Source: Afipia sp.
GTDB lineage: Bacteria; Pseudomonadota; Alphaproteobacteria; Rhizobiales; Xanthobacteraceae
Reading direction: 5' to 3'
Assembly: GCA_017308595.1 (NCBI GenBank)
Contig: JAFKER010000008.1
Coordinates: forward strand, 124,001 to 188,000
DNA: 64,000 bases
Shown here in pieces: positions 38,118-52,427 of this stretch; within the stretch, counting starts at the first letter, position 1; each line of letters starts with the position of its first letter. The notes beneath the pieces are model-generated. The model did not search any database and was not told the DNA's origin. It was given only the letters and a program-made list of their open reading frames with translations. The translations under genes were made by a program, and so were the position numbers.

Positions 38118-39298
38118 CCGAAGCCGTTATCGTTTCCACCGCCCGCACGCCGATCGGCAAGGCCTATCGCGGCGCGCTCAACAACACCGAAGGCGCGACG
38201 CTGCTCGGCCACGCCATTGAGCATGCGGTCAAGCGCGCCGGCATCGATCCTGCGGAGATCGAGGACGTGGTGATGGGCGCCGCCATGCAGCAGGGCGCCA
38301 CCGCTGGTAACATTGCGCGCAAGGCCGCCTTGCGCGCCGGTCTTCCGGTCACGGTCGGCGGCACCACCATCGACCGCCAGTGCGCCTCGGGCCTGCAGGC
38401 CATCGCAGTCGCTGCACGTTCGGTGATCCATGATGGCGTTCAGATCGCGGTCGGCGGCGGCGGCGAGTCCATCAGCCTTGTGCAGAACGAGCACATGAAC
38501 CTGTTTCACGCGGTCGATCCCGCGCTGAAGGCGATCAAGGGCGACGTCTACATGGCGATGCTCGATACCGCCGAAGTCGTGGCCAAGCGCTACGGCATTT
38601 CGCGCGAGAAGCAGGACGAGTATTCACTCGAGAGCCAGCGACGCACCGCAGCCGCGCAGCAGGCCGGCCGCTTCAAGGACGAAATCGCCCCGATCTCGAC
38701 CAAGATGGCTGTCGTCGACAAGGCCACCAAGGAAGTGTCCTACAAGGACATCACCCTGTCGCAGGATGAAGGTCCGCGTCCGGAAACCACCGCGGAGGGC
38801 CTCGCAAGCCTGAAGTCGGTGCGCGAAGGCGGCTCCATCACCGCCGGCAACGCCAGCCAGTTGTCGGACGGCGCCAGCGCCACCGTCATCATGAGCGACA
38901 AGGAAGCCGCCAAGCGCGGTCTCAAGCCGCTCGGCATCTTCCGTGGTTTCGTCGCCGCCGGCTGCGAACCGGATGAAATGGGCATCGGTCCGGTGTTCGC
39001 GATTCCGCGTCTGCTTCAGCGTCACGGCCTCAAGATCGATGACATCGACATGTGGGAGCTGAACGAGGCTTTCGCCGTGCAGGTGCTTTACTGCCGTGAC
39101 AAGCTCGGCATTGATCCCGAGAAGCTCAATGTCAGCGGCGGTTCGGTTGCCGTCGGCCATCCGTACGGCATGACCGGCGCGCGTCTTGCGGGCCATGTCC
39201 TGATCGAAGGCCGCCGCCGCAAGGCGAAGTATGGCGTGGTCACCATGTGCATCGGTGGCGGTCAGGGCGCTGCCGGCCTGTTCGAAATCCTGCAGTAA
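38114..39298 (+). CDS. pimB: Acetyl-CoA acyltransferase (thiolase, PimB-like)
   Basis: A 394-residue thiolase that cleaves 3-ketoacyl-CoA with CoA to acetyl-CoA and a shortened acyl-CoA. The nucleophile Cys90 lies in [11 protein letters not shown]. The histidines are in NEAFAVQ-type sequence and in [10 protein letters not shown], and the second cysteine is in CIGGGQGAA. All catalytic residues are present. The normal length and the coupled start with pimA support a functional gene. A pair of palindromic repeats separates it from pimC. Confidence 0.92.
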   Translation: MTEAVIVSTARTPIGKAYRGALNNTEGATLLGHAIEHAVKRAGIDPAEIEDVVMGAAMQQGATAGNIARKAALRAGLPVTVGGTTIDRQCASGLQAIAVAARSVIHDGVQIAVGGGGESISLVQNEHMNLFHAVDPALKAIKGDVYMAMLDTAEVVAKRYGISREKQDEYSLESQRRTAAAQQAGRFKDEIAPISTKMAVVDKATKEVSYKDITLSQDEGPRPETTAEGLASLKSVREGGSITAGNASQLSDGASATVIMSDKEAAKRGLKPLGIFRGFVAAGCEPDEMGIGPVFAIPRLLQRHGLKIDDIDMWELNEAFAVQVLYCRDKLGIDPEKLNVSGGSVAVGHPYGMTGARLAGHVLIEGRRRKAKYGVVTMCIGGGQGAAGLFEILQ

Positions 39299-39308
39299 GC
39301 GATCTTCA

Positions 39309-39420
39309 CCTCTCCCCAATGGGGAGAGGTCGCGAGCGTAGCGAGCGGGTGAGGGTTCCGGAGCGTCAGATCGGACATCCAGCGCCCCTCAGCCCAGCCC
39401 TCTCCCCATTGGGGAGAGGG
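39309..39420. repeat. Two CTCTCCCCAATGGGGAGAG palindromes flanking a spacer (family D)
   Basis: CCTCTCCCCAATGGGGAGAGG at 39309-39329 and an inverted counterpart at about 39398-39420. Each is a 10-bp-arm palindrome, and together they are inverted to each other. Between them lies GCGAGCGTAGCGAGCGGGTGAGG. Confidence 0.85.
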
Positions 39421-39493
39421 AGCAGGTCGCGCCCGCTGCGAAATCAGAATTTCAGAATTATCGTTTTTGAACGAGAAACTCAGGAGGACCCCC

Positions 39494-40681
39494 GTGGATC
39501 TCAATTTCACTCAGGAAGAAAACGCATTTCGCGACGAAGTGAGAACGTTCTTCCGCGAAAACATTCCGCCCGCGATGCACAAGAAGCTGATCGACGGCGG
39601 TCATCCGAGCAAGGAAGACATCATCACATGGACGCGCATCCTTCATAAGAAGGGCTGGGCCGTTCCGCATTGGCCAAAGGAATTTGGCGGCACCGGCTGG
39701 TCGCCTGCCAAGCAGCACATTTATCTTGAAGAGCTGCAGGCAACGCCCGCGCCGTCGCCGCTGCCGTTCGGCGTCAACATGGTCGGCCCGGTGATCTACA
39801 CCTTCGGCAGCGAAGAGCAGAAGAAGTATTACCTGCCGCGCATCGCCAATCTCGATGACTGGTGGTGCCAGGGCTTCTCCGAGCCCGGCTCCGGCTCCGA
39901 CCTCGCCTCGCTCAAGACCACTGCAAAGCGCAAGGGCGACGTCTACGTCATTAACGGCCAGAAGACCTGGACCACGCTCGGCCAGCATGCCGACTGGATC
40001 TTCTGCCTCTGCCGCACCAATCCGGAAGCGAAGAAGCAGGAAGGCATCTCGTTTATTCTGATCGACATGAAGTCGCGCGGCATCACCGTGCGTCCGATCC
40101 AGACCATCGACGGCGGCTTTGAGGTCAACGAAGTGTTCTTCGATGACGTCGAGGTGCCGGTCGCCAACCTGGTCGGTCAGGAAAACAAGGGCTGGGATTA
40201 CGCAAAGTTCCTGCTCGGCAACGAGCGCACCAACATCGCCCGCGTCGGCATGTCCAAGGAGCGTATCCGCCGCGTCCGCGAACTGGCGTCGAAGGTCGAG
40301 GCCAACGGCAAGCCGCTGATCGAGGACGATCGTTTCCGCGAGAAGCTCGCCGCCACCGAGATCGAACTCAAGGCGCTGGAACTGTCGGTGATGCGCGTCA
40401 TCGCCAACGAGACCAAGAACGGCAAGGGCAAGCCGGATCCGGCCTCCTCGATCCTCAAGATCAAGGGCTCCGACATCCAGCAGACCATTTCCGAACTGCT
40501 GGTCGAGGTCGCCGGTCCCTTCGCCGCGCCGTACATTCCTGAAGAAGGCATCGGCAACGAGGAAGCCGGCTGGGAGTCGCATACGGCTCCGCATTACTTC
40601 AACTACCGCAAGGTCTCGATCTACGGCGGGTCCAACGAGATCCAGCGCGGCATTATCGCCAAGGCGGTGCTGGGACTTTGA
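39494..40681 (+). CDS. pimC: Acyl-CoA dehydrogenase large subunit (PimC-like)
   Basis: A 395-residue acyl-CoA dehydrogenase. The intact flavin loop is CQGFSEPGSGSDLASLKTTA, the next strand is NGQKTWTTLGQHADW, and the C-terminus is GGSNEIQRGIIAKAVLGL. The GTG at 39494 has AGGAGG six bases upstream; an in-frame upstream TTG is rejected. It is paired with the dehydrogenase gene at 40828 as in the R. palustris pim operon, where the two products are annotated as large and small subunits. Confidence 0.9.
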   Translation: MDLNFTQEENAFRDEVRTFFRENIPPAMHKKLIDGGHPSKEDIITWTRILHKKGWAVPHWPKEFGGTGWSPAKQHIYLEELQATPAPSPLPFGVNMVGPVIYTFGSEEQKKYYLPRIANLDDWWCQGFSEPGSGSDLASLKTTAKRKGDVYVINGQKTWTTLGQHADWIFCLCRTNPEAKKQEGISFILIDMKSRGITVRPIQTIDGGFEVNEVFFDDVEVPVANLVGQENKGWDYAKFLLGNERTNIARVGMSKERIRRVRELASKVEANGKPLIEDDRFREKLAATEIELKALELSVMRVIANETKNGKGKPDPASSILKIKGSDIQQTISELLVEVAGPFAAPYIPEEGIGNEEAGWESHTAPHYFNYRKVSIYGGSNEIQRGIIAKAVLGL

Positions 40682-40687
40682 ACCATC

Positions 40688-40783
40688 GTCATTCCGGGGC
40701 GCGCGACAGCGCGAACCCGGATTCTCTATCAGGACTTGCGATCTGGATTCCGGGCCTGCGCGATGCGCGCATCCCGGAATGAC
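40688..40783. repeat. Palindromic extragenic repeat, family B
   Basis: GTCATTCCGGGGCGCGCGAC ... GCGCATCCCGGAATGAC, with AACCCGGATTCTC facing GGATTCCGGGCC. It lies inside the pim operon between pimC and pimD. Confidence 0.85.
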
Positions 40784-40827
40784 AGGCCGGGTCATCAAGC
40801 GAATGCTTCGAGCACAGGGATTGTAAA

Positions 40828-41967
40828 ATGGATTTTGATTTGTCCGAGGAGCAGCGCCTCCTGAAAGACAGCGTCGACGGGCTGCTGGCTGACTCGTATG
40901 ACTTTGAGCAGCGCAAGAAGTATGCCGCAGAGAAGGACGGCTGGAGCCGTCAGGTCTGGGGCAAGCTGGCAGAGCAGGGTCTGCTCGGCCTTCCGTTCTC
41001 GGAAAACGACGGCGGCTTCGGCGCGGGCGCGGTGGAAACCGCGATCGTGATGGAATCGCTCGGCCGTTCGCTGGTCCTCGAACCCTACCTGACCACAGTG
41101 GTGATCGGCGGCGGCTTCCTGCGTCACGGCGCTTCCGCCGAGCAGAAGGCCGCGCACATTCCATCCATCATCGACGGCAGCAACACGCTGGCCTTTGCTC
41201 AGCTCGAAAAGAATTCGCGTTACGATCTTGCGGATGTCTCCACCACCGCGAAGAAAAAGGGCGACGGCTGGGTCATCCGCGGCGAGAAGTTCGTCGTGCT
41301 GCATGGCGACAGCGCCAGCACGCTGGTCGTGACCGCGCGGACTTCCGGCGGCCAGCGCGACCGCGACGGCATCGGCGTGTTCCTGGTGCCGGCCAATGCC
41401 AAGGGCGTGCACATCAAGGGTTACGCCACGCAGGACAACATGCGGGCAGCGGACATTACGTTTGAGGACGTCGAAGTGGCCAAGGATGCCGTGCTTGGCG
41501 ATCCGGCCAAGGGACTTGCGCTGGTCGAGCGCGTGGTGGACGAGGCTCGCATTGCGATGTGCTCCGAAGCCGTCGGCGCGATGGAAGAGTCGCTCAAGAT
41601 CACCGTCGAGTATCTCAAGACCCGCAAGCAGTTCGGCGTTGCCATCGGCACTTTCCAGGCGCTGCAGCACCGTGCCTCCGACATGTTCGTGAATCTCGAG
41701 CAGGCGCGCAGCATGGCGCTGTTCGCTGCGATGGCGACTGACCTGCCGGAAGACGAGCGCGCAACGGCGGTCGCGGCGGCCAAGGTGCAGGTCGGCAAGT
41801 CGTCGAAGTTCGTCGGCCAGCAGTCGATCCAGCTTCACGGCGGCATCGGCATGACCATGGAAGCGTCGATCGGTCATTACTTCAAGCGGCTGTCGATGAT
41901 CGAAAGCTCGTTCGGCGACACCGATTATCACCTGCGCCGCGTCGCGGCGGCAGGCTCGCTGGTCTGA
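40828..41967 (+). CDS. pimD: Acyl-CoA dehydrogenase small subunit (PimD-like)
   Basis: A 379-residue acyl-CoA dehydrogenase. The usual flavin-loop sequence is degraded to FAQLEKNSRYDLADVSTTA, while RKQFGVAIGTFQALQHRA and the C-terminal LHGGIGMTMEASIGHYFKRL are kept. This matches the pattern of the 4861 gene. The two pairs in this window have the same layout, one intact and one flavin-loop-degenerate partner. PimC and PimD together probably oxidise dicarboxyl- or fatty acyl-CoA. Confidence 0.9.
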   Translation: MDFDLSEEQRLLKDSVDGLLADSYDFEQRKKYAAEKDGWSRQVWGKLAEQGLLGLPFSENDGGFGAGAVETAIVMESLGRSLVLEPYLTTVVIGGGFLRHGASAEQKAAHIPSIIDGSNTLAFAQLEKNSRYDLADVSTTAKKKGDGWVIRGEKFVVLHGDSASTLVVTARTSGGQRDRDGIGVFLVPANAKGVHIKGYATQDNMRAADITFEDVEVAKDAVLGDPAKGLALVERVVDEARIAMCSEAVGAMEESLKITVEYLKTRKQFGVAIGTFQALQHRASDMFVNLEQARSMALFAAMATDLPEDERATAVAAAKVQVGKSSKFVGQQSIQLHGGIGMTMEASIGHYFKRLSMIESSFGDTDYHLRRVAAAGSLV

Positions 41968-42018
41968 TACGCTGCCGCTTCGGTGTGGAAGGAATCGTTT
42001 CGCACAGACTCTCAACAC

Positions 42019-42141
42019 GTCATGCCCGGCCATAGCCGTTCGAAGAACGGCGTTCTAAAGAACGCCTATGTGCCGGGTATCCACGTCTTGAGGATGTCTC
42101 ACCAAGGAAGCGTGGATGGCCGGGGCAAGCCCGGCCATGAC
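42019..42141. repeat. Palindromic extragenic repeat, family C (GTCATGCCCGGCC type)
   Basis: GTCATGCCCGGCCATAGCCG ... GTGGATGGCCGGGGCAAGC and CCGGCCATGAC. An internal pair is CCGTTCGAAGAACGGCGTTCTAAAGAACGCC, itself two short hairpins. Between pimD and the SDR gene. Confidence 0.85.
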
Positions 42142-42176
42142 GGAACGCAAAACACACGTCAACATGAGGTGCCTTG

Positions 42177-42950
42177 ATGCCAGCCTCACCTTTCGATCTT
42201 AGCGGAAAAGTTGCCGTCATCACCGGATCGAGCCGTGGCATCGGCCGCGCTTCGGCGGAAATGCTGGCGCAGATGGGCGCGAAAGTCGTCGTCTCCAGCC
42301 GCAAGGCCGACGCCTGCGAGGCTGTTGCGGACGGCATCCGCAAGGCGGGCGGCGATGCGCATGTCATTGCTTGCAATATCAGCCGCCGGGAAGAGGTCGA
42401 TGCGCTGATCGCGGGCACAATCAAGCATTATGGCCGGATCGACGCTTTGGTCTGCAACGCGGCGGTGAATCCCTATTATGGCCCGTTGCTCGATATCACC
42501 GACGAAGCCTTTGACAAGATCATGGGCGCCAACATCAAGAGCAACATCTGGCTCTGCAAGCAGGCAATGCCGCACATGGCCGAGCGCGGCGGCGGTTCGG
42601 TTGTTATCATCTCAAGCATTGGCGGCCTGCGCGGTTCGACTGTGATCGGTGCCTACGGCATTTCCAAAGCCGCGGATTTCTCGCTCGCGCGCAGCCTTGC
42701 AGGCGAGTGGGGTCCGAAAAATGTGCGGGTCAACTGCATCGCGCCGGGTCTGGTCAAGACCGACTTTGCCCGCGCGCTGTGGGAGGATCAGGAGAACCTG
42801 AAGCGCCGCACCGCGACCACGCCGCTGCGCCGGATCGGCGAGCCGCACGAGATCGCGGGCGCCGTGGTCTATCTCGCTTCCGATGCCTCGACCTTCATGA
42901 CCGGCCAGACCATCGTGATCGACGGCGGCGTGACCACAGCGGCGGTGTAG
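42177..42950 (+). CDS. Short-chain dehydrogenase/reductase at the end of the pim cluster
   Basis: A 257-residue classical SDR. The cofactor motif ITGSSRGIGRAS lies near residue 15. CNAAVNPYYGP is the NNAG-equivalent, and the catalytic Ser, Tyr and Lys lie in IISSIGGLRGSTVIGAYGISKAA. The C-terminal TGQTIVIDGGVTT is typical of the FabG-like/DHRS4-like group. Arg in SSRKADA after the second strand suggests NADP(H). GAGGTG precedes the ATG at 42177. It occupies the place expected for the last pim gene, but I cannot assign it as PimE. Confidence 0.85.
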   Translation: MPASPFDLSGKVAVITGSSRGIGRASAEMLAQMGAKVVVSSRKADACEAVADGIRKAGGDAHVIACNISRREEVDALIAGTIKHYGRIDALVCNAAVNPYYGPLLDITDEAFDKIMGANIKSNIWLCKQAMPHMAERGGGSVVIISSIGGLRGSTVIGAYGISKAADFSLARSLAGEWGPKNVRVNCIAPGLVKTDFARALWEDQENLKRRTATTPLRRIGEPHEIAGAVVYLASDASTFMTGQTIVIDGGVTTAAV

Positions 42951-42972
42951 GACCTCGCTAATCCGTCCAGTC

Positions 42973-43080
42973 GTCATTCCGGACGGCTCGCAAAACGAGC
43001 CGATCCGGAATCCAGAAGAGTTCATCGCACCAACCTCTGGATTCCGGGCTCGCTCACAAAAGTTCGCGCCCCGGAATGAC
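42973..43080. repeat. Palindromic extragenic repeat, family B
   Basis: GTCATTCCGGACGGCTCGCA ... CGCGCCCCGGAATGAC, with GATCCGGAATCCAG facing TCTGGATTCCGGG. It separates the pim cluster from glpK. Confidence 0.85.
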
Positions 43081-43163
43081 CCAGATACACATATTGACGC
43101 CCGCCCGCGTAATCGCTTTGTTTGCGTTTCGAAACAGAAACGAAAAGCATCTGAGGAGACGGC

Positions 43164-44672
<1,509 letters not shown>

Positions 44673-44821
44673 GCGCGCATTGAACACCGGCTTGAAGCGA
44701 TTTATCGCAACTGCAGTTGCGCCTTTTTAACGGTTTTAGCAGCAGACTGGACTCAGCCGCGATTGCGGCCTGGTCTTGTTTATCAGGAAGTTCAGTAAGT
44801 CATTTTTCAGGGATTATCCTC

Positions 44822-45532
44822 ATGTTGCACCGCCGTGCGTTTTGCGCTTGCGCTTCAGCCGCCCTCGTTTCGTCGTTCGCCTCGAACAATGCCGATGCCG
44901 TAGAGGCCGCCTGCGCGGTCATGACCGGCGATCGTCAACGCGCGCTCAACCCGGACGAGGCGCTGGCGCGGCTCAAGGAAGGTAACGAGCGCTTCGTCGC
45001 CGGCAAAACCATCAATTGCGACCTGATGCAGCAGGCACGGGAAACCTCGAAGTCGCAGGCTCCATTCGCCGCCATCGTCAGCTGCATGGATTCGCGTGTG
45101 GCGCCCGAGCTTGTCTTCGATCAGCGGATCGGCGACGTGTTCTGCACCCGGGTGGCAGGCAACTTCATCAACACGGATTTCCTCGGCAGTCTGGAATATG
45201 CAACCAAGGTCGTTGGCGCGCGGACGATTGTGGTGCTCGGTCACAGCGACTGCGGCGCCATCAAGGGTGCGATCGATCATGTCAAGCTCGGTAATCTGAC
45301 GGCGACGCTCGCTCATATCCAACCGGCCGTGACGGCGAGCAAGACCAGCGGCGAGCGGACTTCAAAAAATGCTGCCTTCGTTCAAACGGTGGCCGAAACC
45401 AATGTCAGGATGGGCATGGCAGCGCTGACCGCGAAAAGTCCGGTGATCAAAGGCCTGGTCAAGGCGGGCCAGCTTCGCATTGCCGGCGCGATGCAGGATC
45501 TTCCGACCGGTCGCGTGAGTTTCCTGGCATAA
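44822..45532 (+). CDS. Secreted beta-class carbonic anhydrase
   Basis: A 236-residue beta-carbonic anhydrase. Zinc ligands and the catalytic Asp-Arg pair are in SCMDSRVAPE (Cys, Asp, Arg) and GHSDCGAIKGA (His, Cys). The N-terminus LHRRAFCACASAALVSS is a twin-arginine or Sec-like signal with RRAF, so the mature enzyme is probably periplasmic. It may convert CO2 and bicarbonate there. The ATG at 44822 puts the RR near the start; an in-frame upstream ATG at 44717 would bury the signal. No carboxylase or transporter gene is adjacent. Confidence 0.9.
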   Translation: MLHRRAFCACASAALVSSFASNNADAVEAACAVMTGDRQRALNPDEALARLKEGNERFVAGKTINCDLMQQARETSKSQAPFAAIVSCMDSRVAPELVFDQRIGDVFCTRVAGNFINTDFLGSLEYATKVVGARTIVVLGHSDCGAIKGAIDHVKLGNLTATLAHIQPAVTASKTSGERTSKNAAFVQTVAETNVRMGMAALTAKSPVIKGLVKAGQLRIAGAMQDLPTGRVSFLA

Positions 45533-45541
45533 TTCACGGAC

Positions 45542-45571
45542 ATGGCGGCCGGAGAAAATTCCGGCTGCCAT
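45542..45571 (+). terminator. Hairpin after carbonic anhydrase gene
   Basis: ATGGCGGCCGGA faces TCCGGCTGCCAT (one mismatch, 6-base loop), 10 bases after the stop. No uridine run follows, so its strength is uncertain. Confidence 0.5.
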
Positions 45572-45736
45572 GATATCAGGCAGTCATCGCAGATGGCGAG
45601 GGGTGATCGCTTTCAATAATATTGAAGGCTGACTGCAGCTTTTTGAAAGCAGGGTTCGGCATCCGAGGTCACCAATCTGCTTGCCAGCCGGGTGCTTTGC
45701 CGGGTGTAATCATCGTCCTGCGACGGAGGTTACCCG

Positions 45737-46363
45737 ATGAACCTGATCGGCCAGTATGATTCCCCTTTCGTGCGCCGTGTTGCGCTTGCGCTGCGCTTTT
45801 ATGGAATTCCGTTCGAGCAGACGCCGTGGTCCACCTTTGGCGATGCCGAGAAAATCGCGGTCTATAACCCGCTGATGCGCGTGCCGACGCTGGTGCTGGA
45901 CGACGGCGAAGTGCTGATCGAAAGCAACGCCATCCTCGACCATCTCGATGAACTGGCCGGGCCGTCGCGCGCAATGATCCCCGATTGCGGCCATGTGCGG
46001 CGCGAGGTGCTGCATGTCTGCGCGCTGGCCACCGGCCTCGCCGACAAGGCAGTAAGCCTGCTGTATGAGCGTGTGTTGCGCGGCGAGGAATCCAAACGCT
46101 GGGTGGAACGCTGTCGGGCTCAGATCGCAGGCGTGCTTGCCGTTCTCGAAAGCGAACGCGCGAAGATCACGACACGCTATTGGTTCGGCGACCAGCTCAG
46201 CCACGCCGATATCGCAGTGGCCTGCGTCGTCCGGTTCACCCGCGAAGCTCATGCGGGCCTGTTCGATGTGGCGCGCTATCCGTCGCTCGACAGTCACGCG
46301 GCAACCTGTGAGGCGTTGCGGCCGTTTCAGGAGATCGTGCAGCCGCTGGCGCCGCCGAACTGA
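45737..46363 (+). CDS. Glutathione S-transferase family protein
   Basis: A 208-residue two-domain GST. The N-terminal thioredoxin-like domain (MNLIGQYDSPFVRRVALALRF, then NPLMRVPTLVLDDGEVLIES) includes the cis-proline and the glutathione-binding E-S pair. The first-strand Ser9 is the likely catalytic residue. The C-terminal helical domain runs from about 90. The gene is alone on the plus strand, with GACGGAGGT-type sequence before the ATG. A detoxification role is inferred from the family, and the substrate is unknown. Confidence 0.88.
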   Translation: MNLIGQYDSPFVRRVALALRFYGIPFEQTPWSTFGDAEKIAVYNPLMRVPTLVLDDGEVLIESNAILDHLDELAGPSRAMIPDCGHVRREVLHVCALATGLADKAVSLLYERVLRGEESKRWVERCRAQIAGVLAVLESERAKITTRYWFGDQLSHADIAVACVVRFTREAHAGLFDVARYPSLDSHAATCEALRPFQEIVQPLAPPN

Positions 46364-46412
46364 AGCGCATGGGATCGAAAGTTAAAGACTGCAGAAAAAG
46401 GGCTGCACAAGA

Positions 46413-46440
46413 AAATGGCCGGAGCGGACTCCGGCCATTT
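46413..46440 (-). terminator. Terminator after the secreted His/Lys-rich protein gene
   Basis: AAATGGCCGGAG and CTCCGGCCATTT, 12-bp perfect arms with a 4-base loop; on the minus strand followed by TCTTG after the TTT. Also usable for the convergent GST gene. Confidence 0.85.
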
Positions 46441-46460
46441 CGATTTGTTCGTACTCGATC

Positions 46461-47051
46461 TTACTGGCAAAGCTGCCGCTGACCGGCCTGGTTGGTGAAC
46501 ACAGTGCCCGGCTGACACACAAAGCCGTTACGCGCTGCGTAGTTGGGCGAATAGGAAATCGCCACGCCGTCATAGTTGTAGCCCGCCGCATACTCCGGTC
46601 CGCCATAGGCATACGTGTCGCGATAGGCGTAACCGTCACGATACGGACCGCCGAACGGTGCGGTGGCGATCGCGCCTGCAGTGTTCACGGCGCCAGTCGC
46701 GATGGCTCCAGCCGTGCCGACGGCGCCGCCGACAACATCAGCAGGCCAGAAACCGGTGCTGCGGTTGTCCCAGCCGCGGTTGTTCCAGTCATCGCGGTCG
46801 ACGCCGTAGGCGCGATCACCCCAGCCGTTCGATGCACTCCGCATATAAGCTGCGTCACGATTCTGCATCCGCGCGCTGTGTCTCTTATGCTTCATATGCT
46901 TGGAACTGTGCTTCATCGACTTCATGGGCTTCGATGCACTGTTCTTGCCTTGCATCTCGGACGCCGGCTTTGCGGTATCCTGCGCAAGGGCTGGCGTTGC
47001 GATCAAAGCGGTTGCAGCCGCAGCGGCGGCGAAAAAGCTCACCTTGTTCAT
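46461..47051 (-). CDS. Secreted hypothetical protein with basic His/Lys/Met segment
   Basis: A 196-residue protein. The Sec signal peptide spans about residues 1-23 (ends TPALAQ). Next is a strongly basic segment (residues about 38-62) rich in Lys, His, Met and Ser, with SSKHMKHKRHSARM at its core. A hydrophobic Gly/Ala stretch (VGGAVGTAGAIATGAVNTAGA, about 109-130) comes next, then a Tyr/Gly-rich region. Two cysteines near the end (FVCQPGT ... QLCQ) could form a disulfide. I do not recognise a known domain. The His/Met-rich part could bind metal, but this is a guess. Rapid start and terminator support a real gene. Confidence 0.75.
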   Translation of the reverse strand: MNKVSFFAAAAAATALIATPALAQDTAKPASEMQGKNSASKPMKSMKHSSKHMKHKRHSARMQNRDAAYMRSASNGWGDRAYGVDRDDWNNRGWDNRSTGFWPADVVGGAVGTAGAIATGAVNTAGAIATAPFGGPYRDGYAYRDTYAYGGPEYAAGYNYDGVAISYSPNYAARNGFVCQPGTVFTNQAGQRQLCQ

Positions 47052-47183
47052 GTTGGCTCCTTATGTGAGTTGGCGGCGCACCAACGTCTCATTCAGGAGG
47101 GTGTTCCCGGTTCCATCGCGATTGACGTCACAGGGGCGTGAAACGCGCTATCGTGAAATGTCGTGAACTGCCACACATATGGC

Positions 47184-47209
47184 GTCGTCCCCGCCTGAGC
47201 GGGAACGAC
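47184..47209 (-). terminator. Small hairpin downstream of metH (family G repeat fragment)
   Basis: GTCGTCCCCGC and GCGGGAACGAC around a TGA-centred loop. Could terminate metH or be a partial extragenic repeat; no uridine run. Confidence 0.4.
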
Positions 47210-47229
47210 ATCTTACAAATGAACCGGCT

Positions 47230-51084
<3,855 letters not shown>

Positions 51085-51088
51085 GATA

Positions 51089-52000
51089 TCACGCAGCCTT
51101 CTGCGCGCCGGTCGGGCGAATGCCGAGCAGGTGGCTGATCGCGAACACAAGATCGGCGCGGTTCATCGTATAGAAGTGGAAATTCTCGACGCCCTGCTTG
51201 GCCAGTTTTTGCACCTGGCCAGCGGCGACGGTTGCGGCCACGAGGCGGCGCGTATCGGCGTCGTCGTCGAGACCTTCGAACTTGGCTTCCAGCCAACCGG
51301 GAATGGTCGCGCCGGCGCGGGTCGCGAAATTCTTCGCCAGCTTGAAATTCTGCACGGGCAGAATGCCCGGCACGATAGGGATCGTGATGCCTGCCGCTTG
51401 GACGCGGTCGAGGTAACGATAGTAGAGGTCGTTATCGAAGAAGAACTGGGTGATGGCGCGGGTTGCGCCCGCATCGACCTTGGCTTTCAGTGCATCGATA
51501 TCCGCATCGATGCTGGTGCTTTCCGGATGCTTCTCCGGATAGGCCGAGACACTGACTTCCATGTCGGGATGATTGCGCCGGATAGCCGCAACGAGATCGG
51601 AGGATTGATGATAGCCATCGGGATGGGCGGTATATGCTGTGCCGATGCCCGTGGTCGGATCGCCGCGCAGCGCGACGATGTGACGGACGCCGACCTCGTG
51701 ATAGCGCGCGACCACGTCATCGATGTCCGCCTTGGATGCAGCGACACAGGTGAGATGCGCGGCGGGCGTGAGCTTGGTCTCGCCGAGAATGCGGGCGATG
51801 GTCGAATGCGTGCGCTCACGGGTCGATCCGCCCGCGCCGTAGGTCACGGACACGAAATTCGGCGTCAGGGGCGCGAGCCGGTTGATGACCTCCCACAGGC
51901 CGCGCTCCATCTCCTCGGTCTTCGGCGGAAAGAACTCGAAGGAAATCGCTGGACGCTTTTGTCCACGCGGTTCGGCAGGGGCGGCTGTATCGCTCGTCAC
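51089..52000 (-). CDS. metF: 5,10-methylenetetrahydrofolate reductase
   Basis: A 303-residue FAD-dependent reductase that makes the 5-methyltetrahydrofolate used by MetH. Visible are [13 protein letters not shown] (catalytic Glu region), [23 protein letters not shown], and ALRGDPTTG, with the FAD/folate signatures in order. I chose GTG at 52000 because GGAG lies 9 bases upstream; a TTG at 52015 would add five residues. First gene of the metF-metH operon. Confidence 0.95.
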   Translation of the reverse strand: MTSDTAAPAEPRGQKRPAISFEFFPPKTEEMERGLWEVINRLAPLTPNFVSVTYGAGGSTRERTHSTIARILGETKLTPAAHLTCVAASKADIDDVVARYHEVGVRHIVALRGDPTTGIGTAYTAHPDGYHQSSDLVAAIRRNHPDMEVSVSAYPEKHPESTSIDADIDALKAKVDAGATRAITQFFFDNDLYYRYLDRVQAAGITIPIVPGILPVQNFKLAKNFATRAGATIPGWLEAKFEGLDDDADTRRLVAATVAAGQVQKLAKQGVENFHFYTMNRADLVFAISHLLGIRPTGAQKAA

Positions 52001-52427
52001 GCTTCTCAACTCCAAATTTTGATGGCTTTGCGCGGGACAAGTCGGGCTGCCGCTACGCGCCGGGGTGCGCCTTCATTCGGCCTTTTGGGCCGGACTTCGT
52101 CACCGTTTCGCCGTTCCGAGCAAAATAAGCGAAGACAAAGGCTTCCGACAGCCCATCTCCTGCAAAACGAGTGTGGGAAATTGCCCAATATAGCCGATTG
52201 AATTGATCCGTGAGGGCAGAGAATACGGTACTTTTAACCTGAATACGGACAAAAATAGCCAAAAATGGCCTGATTTATTCAAATTTCGGGTTCGTTTCCA
52301 CATTTCCAGGTGGGCTAATTTTCGATAATCGATCTAATATGTCGTGTGTTTGCCCACAAGAGTTTGGCCGCGCCTGGTTGGGTGACATGCGCGCCAGTGA
52401 TTTGACCGCTGACGGAGAGCCACTAGC
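52001..52427. promoter_or_regulatory. 427-base divergent intergenic region upstream of metF
   Basis: No convincing gene. It carries a direct repeat GAATACGG at 52221-52228 and 52241-52248 (exact 20-bp period) followed by two near-identical 10-mers AAAAATAGCC and AAAAATGGCC (52251-52270). On the metF strand this lies about 220 bases before the start. No SAM or cobalamin riboswitch was recognised. The right end holds GGAGAG (52414-52419) for the LLM gene. Confidence 0.45.

Noticed and set aside
52016-52300. SAM-type riboswitch upstream of metF
   Set aside because: I found no consensus helices of SAM-I, SAM-II or SAH riboswitches by eye. A covariance-model search would be needed to overturn this.
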